This document shows, in pieces, positions 33,661-43,213 of a stretch of DNA of 57,303 bases. The stretch's first letter is position 1, and each line of letters opens with the position of its first letter. The notes under the pieces were generated by a model, which saw only the letters and a program-made list of their open reading frames with translations, ran no database searches and was not told the DNA's origin. Position numbers and translations under genes: made by a program. This stretch comes from Blautia sp. (GTDB taxonomy: Bacteria; Bacillota; Clostridia; Lachnospirales; Lachnospiraceae): assembly GCA_023664455.1 (NCBI GenBank), contig JAMPFM010000015.1, positions 1-57,303 of the forward strand, written 5' to 3'.

Positions 33661-36079
33661 AATTTTTCATAACAAGATTGACAATTCTGCCCGGTACATA
33701 AATCTCTTTGACAATCGTTCCCGTCAGCTTATCGGCAATCGTTTCCTTTGCCTTGGCGATAACGTCCTCTTTCGGATCGTCTTTGCCGATGGTAAGTGTC
33801 GCCCGGATTTTGCCATTAATCTGTACGGCGATTTCTACGGTAGCCTCTATCGTCTTCGCTTCGTCATACTCCGGCCAGACAGTCTGATAAATTCTGCCTT
33901 CCAATCCGATTTGCTGCCACAATTCTTCTGTCATATGGGGTGCCACCGGATTTAAGAGTGTAATCAGCGTCTTAAACTCGCCCCTGGTCACTGCATTTTT
34001 CTTATAAAATTCATTGATTAACGCCATCATCGCGGCAATCGCCGTATTGTATTTCAGATTTTCAAAATCATTGCTGACTTTTTTAATCGTCTGATGCATC
34101 TTCGTTTCCAGGTCCTGGGAATAGCCGGTATCCTCTGTCAGGATATCCTGCAGTTTCCATACCCTTTCCAGGAAACGGCGGCAGCCTTTCACACCGTCGT
34201 CTGACCATGCGGCGGATAAATCAAAGGCTCCGATAAACATTTCATAAGTGCGCATCGTATCCGCGCCGTATTCCCTGACGATATCGTCCGGGTTCACCAC
34301 GTTTCCGCGGGATTTACTCATCTTTTCCCCGTTAGCGCCCAGAATCATACCGTGGGAAGTTCTCTTTAAATAAGGCTCCGGGCAGGGCACCACTTTCTCA
34401 TCATATAAAAATTTATGCCAGAAACGGGAGTACAACAAGTGAAGTGTCGTATGCTCCATACCACCGTTATACCAATCAACGGGCATCCAATAGTCCAACG
34501 CTTCTTTACTTGCCAGCGCTTCTTTGTTATCCGGGTCTGTATAACGCAGGAAATACCAGGAAGACCCCGCCCACTGCGGCATCGTATCCGTTTCTCTTTT
34601 GGCCGGCGCACCGCAGCACGGACATGTCGTATTGACCCAGTCGGTCATTTTAGCGAGCGGCGATTCGCCGTTATCGGTGGGCATATAGCTCTCGACTTCC
34701 GGCAGCATCAAAGGCAACTCCTCTTCTGGCAGCGGCACATACCCACATTTCTCACAATATACAACGGGAATCGGCTCGCCCCAATAACGCTGTCTGGAAA
34801 ATACCCAGTCCCGCAGTTTATAATTTACTTTCGCACTTCCGATGCCTTTTTCTTCCAGATAGGCAATCATCTTCTCTTTCGCCTGGGCTACATTTAACCC
34901 GTCTAAGAAACCGGAATTGCAGAGCGTACCGGTCGCCACTTCGGTATATACTTCTTCCTGGACGTCTTTGCCGCCTGCAACGACTTCAATAATCGGCAGA
35001 TTAAATTTCTTGGCAAATTCCCAGTCTCTTTCATCATGCGCCGGAACCGCCATAATTGCGCCCGTTCCATAGCTCATCAGGACATAATCGGAAATAAAAA
35101 TCGGTATTTCTTTTTCATTGACAGGGTTGATTGCCGTCATACCATCTATTTTTACGCCAGTCTTCTCTTTTGCCAGCTCCGCTCTTTCAAAATCTGACTT
35201 TCTCGCCGCCTGTTCCCGGTAAGCGCAGATATCGTCCCAATTTTTCAGCTCGTCCTTATATTTATCAATCAGCGGATGCTCCGGGGAAACGACCATATAA
35301 GTTGCGCCAAAGAGTGTATCGCATCTCGTCGTGTAGACCCGCAGCTTATCCTCTTTGCCTTTTATCTGGAAATCAACTTCCGCACCCGTGGACTTCCCAA
35401 TCCAGTTTTTCTGGGAAACTTTGACTTTCTCAATATAATCTACGGTATCGAGCCCCTGAATCAGCTTGTCCGCATATTCTGTGATTTTCAACATCCACTG
35501 GCTTTTTACCCGGCGGACAACTTCGGAACCGCAGCGTTCGCAGACGCCGTTTACCACTTCTTCATTCGCAAGTCCGACTTTACAGGAAGTACACCAGTTA
35601 ATCGGCATCTCTGACTTATAAGCAAGTCCCGCCTTAAATAATTTCAGGAAAATCCACTGCGTCCATTTATAATAATCCGGGTCTGTCGTATTCACTTCCC
35701 TATCCCAGTCAAAAGAATAGCCCAATGCGTGTAACTGTTCTTTAAAACGCTTCACATTATTCTCCGTAACAATTCTCGGATGAATGTGATTCTGGATGGC
35801 ATAGTTTTCTGTAGGCAGCCCAAAAGCATCCCACCCCATCGGGTAAAGGACGTTATAGCCCTGCATTCTTCTTTTTCTTGCAACGATATCCAATGCGGTA
35901 TAGGGTCTTGGATGTCCGACATGAAGCCCCTGTCCCGATGGATAAGGGAACTCTACTAACGCATAATATTTCGGTCTGGAAAAATCATCCGAAGTCTTAA
36001 ACGCATGCTCCTCATCCCATATTTTCTGCCATTTCTGTTCTATCTCTCTGTGATTATATAATTCCGCCATATGAATCAT
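33653..36079 (-). CDS. leuS: leucyl-tRNA synthetase
   Basis: 808 residues, class I synthetase. HIGH-type motif HVGH in [21 protein letters not shown] in [10 protein letters not shown]; editing (CP1) domain with [13 protein letters not shown] and an ABCD Cys zinc region ([17 protein letters not shown]). The C-terminal anticodon and extension domains are complete, ending VNLVMKNYS. It charges tRNA-Leu with proofreading. The ATG at 36079 and one at 36070 ([10 protein letters not shown]) are both possible. No T-box leader is visible in the upstream 380 bases, which instead hold palindrome copy C. Confidence 0.97.
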   Translation of the reverse strand: MIHMAELYNHREIEQKWQKIWDEEHAFKTSDDFSRPKYYALVEFPYPSGQGLHVGHPRPYTALDIVARKRRMQGYNVLYPMGWDAFGLPTENYAIQNHIHPRIVTENNVKRFKEQLHALGYSFDWDREVNTTDPDYYKWTQWIFLKLFKAGLAYKSEMPINWCTSCKVGLANEEVVNGVCERCGSEVVRRVKSQWMLKITEYADKLIQGLDTVDYIEKVKVSQKNWIGKSTGAEVDFQIKGKEDKLRVYTTRCDTLFGATYMVVSPEHPLIDKYKDELKNWDDICAYREQAARKSDFERAELAKEKTGVKIDGMTAINPVNEKEIPIFISDYVLMSYGTGAIMAVPAHDERDWEFAKKFNLPIIEVVAGGKDVQEEVYTEVATGTLCNSGFLDGLNVAQAKEKMIAYLEEKGIGSAKVNYKLRDWVFSRQRYWGEPIPVVYCEKCGYVPLPEEELPLMLPEVESYMPTDNGESPLAKMTDWVNTTCPCCGAPAKRETDTMPQWAGSSWYFLRYTDPDNKEALASKEALDYWMPVDWYNGGMEHTTLHLLYSRFWHKFLYDEKVVPCPEPYLKRTSHGMILGANGEKMSKSRGNVVNPDDIVREYGADTMRTYEMFIGAFDLSAAWSDDGVKGCRRFLERVWKLQDILTEDTGYSQDLETKMHQTIKKVSNDFENLKYNTAIAAMMALINEFYKKNAVTRGEFKTLITLLNPVAPHMTEELWQQIGLEGRIYQTVWPEYDEAKTIEATVEIAVQINGKIRATLTIGKDDPKEDVIAKAKETIADKLTGTIVKEIYVPGRIVNLVMKNYS

Positions 36080-36143
36080 TCTGCTCCTTCCTGCAACTCT
36101 TCCATCATTTTACTATACCCGGCTGATTTGTCAACCTTAAATT

Positions 36144-36385
36144 CCGTCTCGGCATGGGAATCTATTTTCAGTCAGCATGTAGATATTGGAGTGGCAGGGC
36201 AGATAGAAATCCTGCGAAGGTCCTTGAAAAACGCCGGCACTTAGCGAAAAAGACGCATTGCGGCTTTTGAGCTTAGTACCGCTGCGTTTTTCACGGAGCG
36301 AGAGCGTGCCTTCGTGGGATTTCTATCTGTCCTGCCGATTCCGTATGTAAAAGCTGACTGAAAATAGATTCCCATGCCGAGACGG
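36144..36385. repeat. palindromic element, copy C, with perfect 33-bp arms
   Basis: Outer arms 36144-36176 and 36353-36385 are exactly complementary over 33 bp. A second arm pair of ~28 bp (36192-36219 with 36309-36336) is fully paired if G-U is allowed. The core matches copies B and D: GAAAAACGC/GCGTTTTTC, CTTAG boxes, inner helix AAAAGACGC/GCGGCTTTT with loop ATT, and a small helix with a GAGA tetraloop. It lies between the fusA-like terminator and leuS. Confidence 0.9.
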
Positions 36386-36387
36386 TT

Positions 36388-36433
36388 AAAAAAAACAGGA
36401 TGCTGTATTCCCCAATACATCTGCATCCTGTTT
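36388..36433 (-). terminator. terminator of the EF-G-like gene
   Basis: AAACAGGATGC (36393-36403) pairs with GCATCCTGTTT (36423-36433), and inside TGTATT pairs with AATACA. On the minus strand the stem is followed by a T8 run. It is placed just after the EF-G-like stop codon and adjoins the edge of palindrome copy C. Confidence 0.92.
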
Positions 36434-36460
36434 CCCTCTCTAAAAAGAATGATTTATGCT

Positions 36461-38548
36461 TTATTCCTCACCTGCTGCTACTTTTCCGGCTCTTTTGGCT
36501 ACTTCTTTCTCTTGTACGTCGCTCGGCGCCTGCTCATATCTTGCAAACTGATATTCGTAAGTACCCCTGCCGCCCGTCATGGAGCGTAAGTCCGTACAAT
36601 ATCCCTGTAAGCAGGATACCGGAATATCCGCTTCGATAACCTGTTTTCCATCGGAAGTAGGATTCATACCAAGCACCCTGCCCCGGCGTTTATTCAAATC
36701 CCCCATGATATCGCCTGTGTAAGCGTCCGGCACGGTTACTTTCAAGGAAGCGATTGGCTCTAACAGGATCGGTTTTGCTTCCATAAAGCCTTTCTTAAAC
36801 GCCTGGATGGTCGCCATCTTAAACGCCATTTCGGAAGAATCCACCGGATGATAGGAACCATCGTACAAAATTGCCTTCACGCCGACTACCGGATAAGCTG
36901 CCATCGGACCGCTTAAAACAGAGTCCTGCAAGCCTTTTTCCACTGCCGGGAAGAAATTCTTAGGTACGGCACCACCTACAACCATCTGCTCAAATACATA
37001 AGGCTCCTCTAAAGAACCAGAAGGTTCAAATTTCATTTTGACATGCCCGTACTGCCCATGTCCGCCGGACTGCTTTTTATATTTATATTCCACATCAGAT
37101 TTCTTCTGAATGGTCTCCCGATAAGCAACTTTTGGCTCTGAAAGCTGGATGCCTGCCTTATATTCGCTTAACAGTCTGCTCGTAACCACTTCCAGATGAA
37201 GGTCGCCCATACCGTATAGCAGGGTCTGCTTATTCTCCGCATCATTGACTACTTTCAGGGTCTGATCCTCATGCGTCATCTTCTGGAGCGACTGGGATAT
37301 CTTATCAATGTCCGCCTTATTCTGCGCCTGATAACGCATTACCGTATAAGGTGTGGAAATTTCTGTTTTCCCATAGCGGATGGGGTTTGCTTTCGTCGAA
37401 AGCGTATTCCCCGTCCTTGCCGCCGTCAGTTTGGCAATCGCGCCGATATCGCCGGCATGAAGCTCCTTGATTTCAATGGGTTTGCTTCCCTGCAAGACAT
37501 ATAATTTACTTACTTTCTCTTCAATATCCTTCTCTTCATTATAAATCAAATCATCGCCCTTTAAGACGCCGGAGCACACTTTAATCAAGGAATACTTTCC
37601 AATAAACGGATCTACAATCGTCTTAAAGATATAAGCTGATTTCGGTTTGGAAAAATCATAGTCCGCCTTAAAGATTTCATTCGTCTTAAGGCTGATTCCC
37701 GCTATTTCTCTATTCTCCGGGCTCGGCATATATTTCACGATATCATCCAGCAGCGTGTAAATACCCTGGCAGAGTACACTGGAACCCATAGACATCGGAA
37801 CCGTAGAGCCTTCCATGACATTACTCCTGAGCGCCGCCCTAATTTCCGCCTCTGAGAACGTTTCCCCGTTAAAATAACGCTCCATAAATTCTTCGCTCGT
37901 TTCCGCTACTGCTTCCATCAACGCGTCGCGGCAAAGCTGTAAGTTTGCCTTGCTGTATTCGGGCATCTCGCACTCTACGACTTCTTTATCTTTCCAACGA
38001 TACGCCTGCTCCGTAATGACGTTGATATAGCCGACAAACTTTTCATTTTCCCGGATCGGCAGATGAAAAGGCGCTAATTTCTTCCCATATTTCTCGGTCA
38101 TATCTTCTACAACCTGTCTAAAGGAAGCATTATCAATATCCATATCCGTTACAAAAATGAAACGGGGCAGTTTATATTTCTCGCACAGCTCCCACGCCTT
38201 CTCCGTTCCAACTTCTACGCCGGCCTTCCCCGAAACAACGATAATCGCTGCGTCCGCCGCGCCGACCGCCTCCTCTACTTCCCCCACAAAATCGAAAAAT
38301 CCCGGAGTGTCCAAGAGATTGATTTTGACGCCTTCCCACTCAATCGGAACGACGGAAGTGGTAATAGAAATCTGGCGTTTCTGCTCCTCCTTACCATAAT
38401 CGCTGATGGTATTGCCATCCGTTACCTTTCCCATACGGGAAGTTACGCCGGCAAGATATGCCATTGCTTCCACCAGACTGGTCTTCCCACAGCCGCCATG
38501 ACCCAGAAGCACTACATTACGAATTTTGTCAGTTGTGTAAACATTCAT
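36461..38548 (-). CDS. EF-G-like translational GTPase with altered GTPase motifs
   Basis: 695 residues with the full EF-G domain order: GTPase (~1-280), domain II, III, IV (YKKQSGGHGQYGHVKMKFEP) and V (YQFARYEQAP). It is the EF-G-like paralogue rather than canonical fusA: the P-loop reads GHGGCGKTSL instead of AHIDAGKTTT; G3 is DTPGFFDF, lacking the His of DTPGH; and G4 is TDMD instead of NKxD. The role of such paralogues (EF-G2 type) is not settled; they may act in recycling or under stress. It is a monocistronic unit with a promoter at 38633-38661 and a terminator at 36388. Confidence 0.9.
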   Translation of the reverse strand: MNVYTTDKIRNVVLLGHGGCGKTSLVEAMAYLAGVTSRMGKVTDGNTISDYGKEEQKRQISITTSVVPIEWEGVKINLLDTPGFFDFVGEVEEAVGAADAAIIVVSGKAGVEVGTEKAWELCEKYKLPRFIFVTDMDIDNASFRQVVEDMTEKYGKKLAPFHLPIRENEKFVGYINVITEQAYRWKDKEVVECEMPEYSKANLQLCRDALMEAVAETSEEFMERYFNGETFSEAEIRAALRSNVMEGSTVPMSMGSSVLCQGIYTLLDDIVKYMPSPENREIAGISLKTNEIFKADYDFSKPKSAYIFKTIVDPFIGKYSLIKVCSGVLKGDDLIYNEEKDIEEKVSKLYVLQGSKPIEIKELHAGDIGAIAKLTAARTGNTLSTKANPIRYGKTEISTPYTVMRYQAQNKADIDKISQSLQKMTHEDQTLKVVNDAENKQTLLYGMGDLHLEVVTSRLLSEYKAGIQLSEPKVAYRETIQKKSDVEYKYKKQSGGHGQYGHVKMKFEPSGSLEEPYVFEQMVVGGAVPKNFFPAVEKGLQDSVLSGPMAAYPVVGVKAILYDGSYHPVDSSEMAFKMATIQAFKKGFMEAKPILLEPIASLKVTVPDAYTGDIMGDLNKRRGRVLGMNPTSDGKQVIEADIPVSCLQGYCTDLRSMTGGRGTYEYQFARYEQAPSDVQEKEVAKRAGKVAAGEE

Positions 38549-38632
38549 ATCCTATCCTCCAATTCCGTCTGTTTTCATATATGGCAAATAGTCACAACTG
38601 CTATCTGCCTGCCCAAACGATATGATGTTTAT

Positions 38633-38661
38633 ATTTTACTAAAGTTTTTTCAAAATTGCAA
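38633..38661 (-). promoter_or_regulatory. predicted promoter of the EF-G-like gene
   Basis: Minus strand TTGCAA (38661-38656), a 17-base spacer, TAAAAT (38638-38633). The leader is about 80 bases, and GGAGG precedes the start codon. Confidence 0.65.
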
Positions 38662-38722
38662 GTTTTTTGAGGATTTTGCACATTTTTCTGATTATGTCGG
38701 GTAATACGCGTGTGGAAAGCGG

Positions 38723-38901
38723 TTTACAGTCAGAGCGTTGAGGGGGCAGAGCAAACAGGAATCCCGCGAAGGCGCGCTTTCGCTCCGTGAAAAACGCAGC
38801 GGTACTAAGCTTAAAAGCCGCGTTGCGTCTTTTTCGCTAAGTGCCGGCGTTTTTCAAGGACCTTCGCGGGATTCCTGTCTGCTCTGCCAGTCAACAGTAA
38901 A
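38723..38901. repeat. palindromic element, copy D (reverse orientation)
   Basis: Its core is the reverse complement of copies B and C. Arms 38746-38773 and 38861-38888 are complementary over 28 bp with one mismatch (a G-U pair on the element's own minus strand); a weaker outer pairing reaches about 38723 and 38901. On the minus strand it shows the same CTTAG boxes, inner helix AAAAGACGC-AAC-GCGGCTTTT, and a GAAA tetraloop. It occupies the divergent space between the EF-G-like gene and tyrA. Confidence 0.85.
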
Positions 38902-38935
38902 GAGATGGGTTTTGTATGATGCGGGCGACTGCCAT

Positions 38936-38964
38936 TTGACGAATTTCTATGGTTGCGATATGAT
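38936..38964 (+). promoter_or_regulatory. predicted promoter of tyrA-aroA
   Basis: TTGACG (38936-38941), 17-base spacer, TATGAT (38959-38964). The start at 39011 follows with AAAAGGAG as SD. Confidence 0.7.
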
Positions 38965-39010
38965 AGAATTGTTTTCAAGCAGTTAATTGGATAAGAAAAG
39001 GAGTTTCCCT

Positions 39011-40114
39011 ATGGCAGCTTTTACATGCGGTTTTATCGGGCTGGGGCTTATCGGCGGCTCCCTTGCCAAAGCCATCCATCATAAAATACCACAGGCGCGT
39101 CTGATTGCCTACGATACCAATTCTGACGCCTTGGATATGGCGCTTTCTGAGAGCGTAATCCAAAAAGCCTGTTCCCATATTGGAAAGGCATTCGCAGACT
39201 GCGATTATATTTTTTTATGCGCTCCCGTATCCCATAATGATGAAAATCTTCTTGCCTTAAAAAATTTCTTATCGCCGGATGCAGTCCTGACGGATGTGGG
39301 CAGTGTCAAAACCGGCATTCATAAGCATATCGCCGCCTTGGGGCTGGATCATCAGTTTATCGGCGGGCATCCGATGACCGGTTCTGAGCGGTTTGGTTAT
39401 GCCAATTCCAAAGCGTCCCTTTTTGAGAACGCTTATTATATCCTGACACCGACTGATAAAACTTCTGCGGAAAAAATTTCCGCCTATCAGACTCTCGTAC
39501 AGACCATTGGCGCGATCCCGCTCGTACTGTCCTATGCGCAGCACGATTATGTGACCGCGGCGATTTCCCATCTGCCCCATGTCATTGCAGCGTCACTGGT
39601 AAATCTGGTCAAAAATGCAGATTCCAAAGAGGGCATTATGAAGATGATTGCGGCAGGCGGTTTTAAAGATATTACCCGTATCGCTTCTTCTTCTCCTGCC
39701 ATGTGGCAGCAGATATGTCAGTCGAACACTGAAAATATTTCCCTTTTGCTGGAACAGTATATCCGGGATTTAACAACTTTTAAACAGGAGCTGGATAAAC
39801 AGGATACCGATACGCTCTACCAATTCTTCGATACCGCAAGAATTTATCGGGAATCTTTTATCGACGCTTCCAGCGGTCCGATTAAAACAGAATATGTGAT
39901 TACAGTGGATATCGCCGACAAACCCGGCGCCATTGCGGCAATCGCTTCTTTGCTTGCCATGCATGACGTAAGCATAAAAAATATCGGGATTAATCATAAC
40001 AGGGAACTGGCGGAAGGCGCCCTGCGCATCGAATTTTATGAGGATACGGCATTAGATAATGCCACGAAAGTGCTAAAAGAGCATGGGTATGGTATCCATA
40101 CAAAATTTTCATGA
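39011..40114 (+). CDS. tyrA: prephenate dehydrogenase with ACT domain
   Basis: About 367 residues from ATG 39011, which has AAAAGGAG at 7 bases; the TTG at 38987 lies before that SD and is unlikely. NAD(P) Rossmann motif GFIGLGLIGGSLAKAI; prephenate-binding block GGHPMTGSERFGYANS; HDYVTAAISHLPH. The C-terminal ACT domain (~295-367, YVITVDIADKPGAIAAIASLL) implies tyrosine feedback control. It converts prephenate to 4-hydroxyphenylpyruvate. It is followed by aroA in the same operon. Confidence 0.96.
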   Translation: MAAFTCGFIGLGLIGGSLAKAIHHKIPQARLIAYDTNSDALDMALSESVIQKACSHIGKAFADCDYIFLCAPVSHNDENLLALKNFLSPDAVLTDVGSVKTGIHKHIAALGLDHQFIGGHPMTGSERFGYANSKASLFENAYYILTPTDKTSAEKISAYQTLVQTIGAIPLVLSYAQHDYVTAAISHLPHVIAASLVNLVKNADSKEGIMKMIAAGGFKDITRIASSSPAMWQQICQSNTENISLLLEQYIRDLTTFKQELDKQDTDTLYQFFDTARIYRESFIDASSGPIKTEYVITVDIADKPGAIAAIASLLAMHDVSIKNIGINHNRELAEGALRIEFYEDTALDNATKVLKEHGYGIHTKFS

Positions 40115-40179
40115 AAAGGCGCGGCGTAAGATTGCGATTTTCTATCGCAGACTACAGTTGAAAGGAGCATCTTATTAAA

Positions 40180-41451
40180 ATGAACAACCCTACAAAAGGA
40201 TTACGAGGAGAAATTACGATACCGGGGGATAAATCGATTTCCCATAGAGCCGTCATGTTTGGCGCGATTGCCAAGGGGCTGACGGAAGTAAAAAATTTTT
40301 TGCAGGGGGCAGATTGTCTTTCCACCATCGACTGCTTCCGCAGACTGGGCATTGAAATTGAAAATACGCCGGATAAGATTTCCATTCACGGAAAAGGGCT
40401 TCACGGTTTACAGGCGCCGGATACCATCCTGGATGCGGGCAACAGCGGCACGACTACCCGTCTGATTTCGGGCATTTTAGCGGCGCAGCCTTTTGAAACG
40501 ACCCTGACAGGAGATGCTTCCATCCAAAAACGCCCCATGCGCAGAATCATGGAGCCGCTTTCCATGATGGGCGCCGATATCACCAGCGTTAACGGAAATG
40601 ACTGCGCCCCCCTTAGCATCAAAGGCAGGACGCTTCACGGCATCCATTACCATTCCCAAATTGCATCCGCCCAGGTAAAATCCGCTATCCTGCTCGCCGG
40701 GCTGTATGCAGACGGGGAAAGTAAAGTGACGGAACCTGTCATCAGCAGGAACCATTCCGAGATTATGCTGCGCTATTTCGGCGCAGATATCCACACAGAA
40801 GGAACGACGGCTATCGTTTCACCCCATCCTGACTTGGTCGGTCAATCCATCCATGTCCCAGGAGACATCTCATCCGCCGCTTATTTTATCGCTGCGGGGC
40901 TTTGTGTCCCAGGCTCTGAGATTCTGATTAAAAATGTGGGCATCAATCCCACAAGGGACGGCATCCTCAAAGTAGCCCTGGCTATGGGCGGCGATATCAC
41001 CCTGTTAAATGAAAACCACGATGGGGAACCGACCGCCGATTTGCTTGTAAAATCCAGCCAGCTCCACGGTATCACGATAGAAGGCGGCATCATTCCCACC
41101 CTAATTGACGAACTTCCCATCATCAACGTTATGGCGGCGATGGCGCAGGGTACGACCATAATCAAAGACGCGGCGGAATTAAAAGTCAAAGAATCCAACC
41201 GCATCGATGTGATGGTACACTATTTAAGCGCTATGGGTGCACAGATTACAGGCACGGACGACGGTATGATTATCGAAGGCGGAAAACCGCTTCACGGCGC
41301 CATTATCGATTCCCACCTAGACCATAGAATCGCCATGAGTTTTGCTATTGCTGCCCTGCTTGCAGACGGCGAAACCACAATAAAAGGAAGTGAACTGGTA
41401 AAAATCAGTTACCCTTCCTTCTATGAAGATTTGCAGAAACTGCAAGCATGA
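40180..41451 (+). CDS. aroA: 5-enolpyruvylshikimate-3-phosphate synthase
   Basis: 423 residues, SD GAAAGGAG. Family blocks: GDKSISHRAVMFGAIA (substrate binding), LDAGNSGTTTRLISG, KRPMRRIMEPL, DISSAAYFIAAGL, TLIDELPIINVMAAMA, KVKESNRIDVM and DHRIAMSFAIAALLA. It joins shikimate-3-phosphate and PEP in the aromatic amino acid pathway. The NSGTT and RPM context allows a class assignment only by alignment, so I do not state glyphosate sensitivity. It ends the tyrA-aroA operon; 54 bases separate it from the convergent VanZ-like gene. Confidence 0.97.
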   Translation: MNNPTKGLRGEITIPGDKSISHRAVMFGAIAKGLTEVKNFLQGADCLSTIDCFRRLGIEIENTPDKISIHGKGLHGLQAPDTILDAGNSGTTTRLISGILAAQPFETTLTGDASIQKRPMRRIMEPLSMMGADITSVNGNDCAPLSIKGRTLHGIHYHSQIASAQVKSAILLAGLYADGESKVTEPVISRNHSEIMLRYFGADIHTEGTTAIVSPHPDLVGQSIHVPGDISSAAYFIAAGLCVPGSEILIKNVGINPTRDGILKVALAMGGDITLLNENHDGEPTADLLVKSSQLHGITIEGGIIPTLIDELPIINVMAAMAQGTTIIKDAAELKVKESNRIDVMVHYLSAMGAQITGTDDGMIIEGGKPLHGAIIDSHLDHRIAMSFAIAALLADGETTIKGSELVKISYPSFYEDLQKLQA

Positions 41452-41505
41452 TAATTTTTTCACAAACTTTTGATTTTCTTGTAAGCATCCTTTTGCGCCA
41501 GCTTC

Positions 41506-42012
41506 CTACAGTGAAGAGGAAGATAATTTCACTAAAAGACGGTTCATAAAATAGGATACGACCATGCAGCCAATCCCTGCCACGCTTCCGTACCAATTTA
41601 GAACCGCGTCTGTCATCTGGAAATGTCTTCCTTCGACAAACTGCTTATAATACTCCGTATAATAAGCCAATATGTAACAGACGCCGCCAGCTAAAAACAC
41701 GCCGGGAATCCTATAGTATCCCCGGAAAAGTACCATACTGACGAATGTCGTCACGAACCCGACCACAAAAAACAGTCCAAGATGCGCAAAATAGCGTACT
41801 ATCCGGCTGATAATTGCCACTTCCTCTTCCGTCGGGTTTTCATAAATCCTATCCGCAATCTGGGCGGCAATTCCCATCGTAACGCCGGATGAACGGCTTC
41901 CCTCCTGAAAAGATACGATAAAAACAAAATATAGCAGCAGCATCAGACCGACAATCGAAAGTGCGATTACTGCCAGTTCCAGCCCTATATTCCGTGATTT
42001 ATGTTGTTTCAT
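41506..42012 (-). CDS. VanZ-like membrane protein
   Basis: 168 residues with four hydrophobic segments (~10-32, ~69-92, ~97-117, ~138-158). The VanZ signature is seen in RYFAHLGLFFVVGFVTT (H at the start of helix 2) and the loop AYYTEYYKQFVEGRHFQMTDAVLNWYGSVAG (E, R, D in conserved places). VanZ family members are membrane proteins linked in some cases to low-level teicoplanin resistance; most have unknown roles. It follows the PilZ gene by 17 bases in one transcript. Confidence 0.9.
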   Translation of the reverse strand: MKQHKSRNIGLELAVIALSIVGLMLLLYFVFIVSFQEGSRSSGVTMGIAAQIADRIYENPTEEEVAIISRIVRYFAHLGLFFVVGFVTTFVSMVLFRGYYRIPGVFLAGGVCYILAYYTEYYKQFVEGRHFQMTDAVLNWYGSVAGIGCMVVSYFMNRLLVKLSSSSL

Positions 42013-42029
42013 AAAGCCTTACTTCTTTC

Positions 42030-42371
42030 TCAACCTATATTCGCCAAATCCCCCATCGTCTCATAGACCTGAATCCTCGATGCGTCTATTTCGGACATAC
42101 CGATAAAAATAGCCCCATACCGATATTGTCCCTCTTCTGTTTTCTCGCTGCGGATAATTTCCAGAAATGCGTGAATGGTATCCTTCGTCCAAATCGTCAG
42201 ATGGGCTTCATACACGGTTCCCACGTCCAGCACGCTGTCGCATACAAATCCCAGTCCCGTCTTAGACACGTCAGAAATCGCTACCGATACTTCCTCATTT
42301 GTATTATTCAGATTTTTAATCAGTAACTTTACCCCCAGCTCCATACGTCTGTTTTTTCTTCTTTCTTCCAT
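42030..42371 (-). CDS. PilZ domain c-di-GMP receptor protein
   Basis: 113 residues from ATG 42371 (MEERRKNRRMELG), with GGGGGAT seven bases before; an ATG at 42386 has a poor SD. PilZ c-di-GMP-binding motifs are complete: RRKNRR (RxxxR-type) near the N-terminus and DVSKTGLGF (D/NxSxxG) at about 40-48. Single-domain PilZ protein, cytoplasmic, likely an adaptor that binds partner proteins. It is co-transcribed with the VanZ-like gene. A perfect 11-bp inverted repeat at 42427-42462 lies in its leader. Confidence 0.93.
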   Translation of the reverse strand: MEERRKNRRMELGVKLLIKNLNNTNEEVSVAISDVSKTGLGFVCDSVLDVGTVYEAHLTIWTKDTIHAFLEIIRSEKTEEGQYRYGAIFIGMSEIDASRIQVYETMGDLANIG

Positions 42372-42426
42372 AGTCTTATCCCCCATACTTCCGTCTCAAA
42401 ACTTCTCAAATGTGAATTTTTAGGTT

Positions 42427-42462
42427 TAACCGATAAACATCACACCCCCTTTGTTTATCGGT
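42427..42462 (-). promoter_or_regulatory. perfect 11-bp inverted repeat upstream of the PilZ gene
   Basis: AACCGATAAAC (42427-42437) and GTTTATCGGTT (42452-42462) are exactly complementary, with a G-rich 14-base loop on the minus strand and no T-run. It may be an operator or a leader hairpin. The CCGATAA part also recalls a sigma-D type -10, but the TAAA box is 18 bases away, too far. Confidence 0.5.
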
Positions 42463-42529
42463 TACGCTCTAAAATGCACTTTTAGGAAGTTATAAAAATT
42501 ATGCACCCTGTTTTCCTACTTTTCAAGTC

Positions 42530-42835
42530 CTATTTTTCAGACAGTTCCAGTGGAACGATTGTAAGTGTTTTCCCCATAGAGGCAAGCAGTTTTAAAATTG
42601 TCGATAACTGAGGATCTGTTTTTCCGCTTTCCAATCTTGCAATCACAGACTGTTTAACCCCTGTCATATTTTCCAATTCCCTTTGCGATATATGCTTTTC
42701 CTTTCTGGTCTGTATTACTTCTCCAACCAACTTAACCATTAAATCATTTTCGGCAATTTCTTCCGCTGTATAATGCTTCTTTCTATATTCGCTCCAGCTT
42801 TCCCCTACTGGGGAATTTTTTTTCACATTATCCAT
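42530..42835 (-). CDS. higA: HigA-type antitoxin (XRE helix-turn-helix)
   Basis: 101 residues. Helix-turn-helix at ~48-80 (SQRELENMTGVKQSVIARLESGKTDPQLSTILKLL in two pieces, typical XRE). The N-terminal ~40 residues (SWSEYRKKHYTAEEIAENDLM) would embrace the toxin. Its start overlaps the end of the toxin gene by eight bases, with toxin-first order as in higBA. The conserved inverted repeat at 43214-43228 is the likely operator. Confidence 0.92.
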   Translation of the reverse strand: MDNVKKNSPVGESWSEYRKKHYTAEEIAENDLMVKLVGEVIQTRKEKHISQRELENMTGVKQSVIARLESGKTDPQLSTILKLLASMGKTLTIVPLELSEK

Positions 42836-43196
42836 CTTCCCTGCTCCTTTCCCTAAAATCTTCCATTAACCTTTTCGCCTTTTCAATCTCTCTTTTAGGC
42901 GTCTTTTGTGTGCTTTTCATAAAATGGCTTAATAAAATAAATGAGTTTCCGTCCCATGCAAAAAATAGAATCCTGTCTCTTAACGGACGCAGTTCCCATA
43001 TTTCCCCATCCAAATGCTTCACATATGGCTCTCCGACCGCTGTTCCATATTCCATTAGTATTCCGATATACTGGTCAATTTTATTATATTTTATTCTGGC
43101 ATCTTTGCTTTTTACAGATTTTTCTTCCAACCTATCAAGATATTCTTTAACGGGCTGATTACCGTCAACATCCTGATAAAAATGAACCTCGTACAT
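42828..43196 (-). CDS. higB: HigB-type RelE-superfamily toxin (Gp49-like)
   Basis: 122 residues, start behind AAAGGAG. Phage-derived Gp49/HigB family: VHFYQDVDGNQPVKEYLDRL, YIGILMEYGTAVGEPYVKHL, EIWELRPLRDRILFFAW and LLSHFMKSTQKTPKREIEKAKRLM are all typical. It cleaves mRNA on the ribosome and is held by HigA. First gene of the pair, under promoter TTGACA-17-TATCAT. Confidence 0.94.
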   Translation of the reverse strand: MYEVHFYQDVDGNQPVKEYLDRLEEKSVKSKDARIKYNKIDQYIGILMEYGTAVGEPYVKHLDGEIWELRPLRDRILFFAWDGNSFILLSHFMKSTQKTPKREIEKAKRLMEDFRERSREDG

Positions 43197-43213
43197 TCTT
43201 ATATCTCCTTTGT

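Noticed and set aside
38738-38986. 82-codon plus-strand open frame
   Set aside because: Runs through palindrome copy D; arises from the repeat rather than coding selection.
42427-42520. Sigma-D promoter for the PilZ gene
   Set aside because: ACCGATAA is present, but the nearest TAAA box is 18 bases upstream, beyond the usual 14-16, so the match is too weak.
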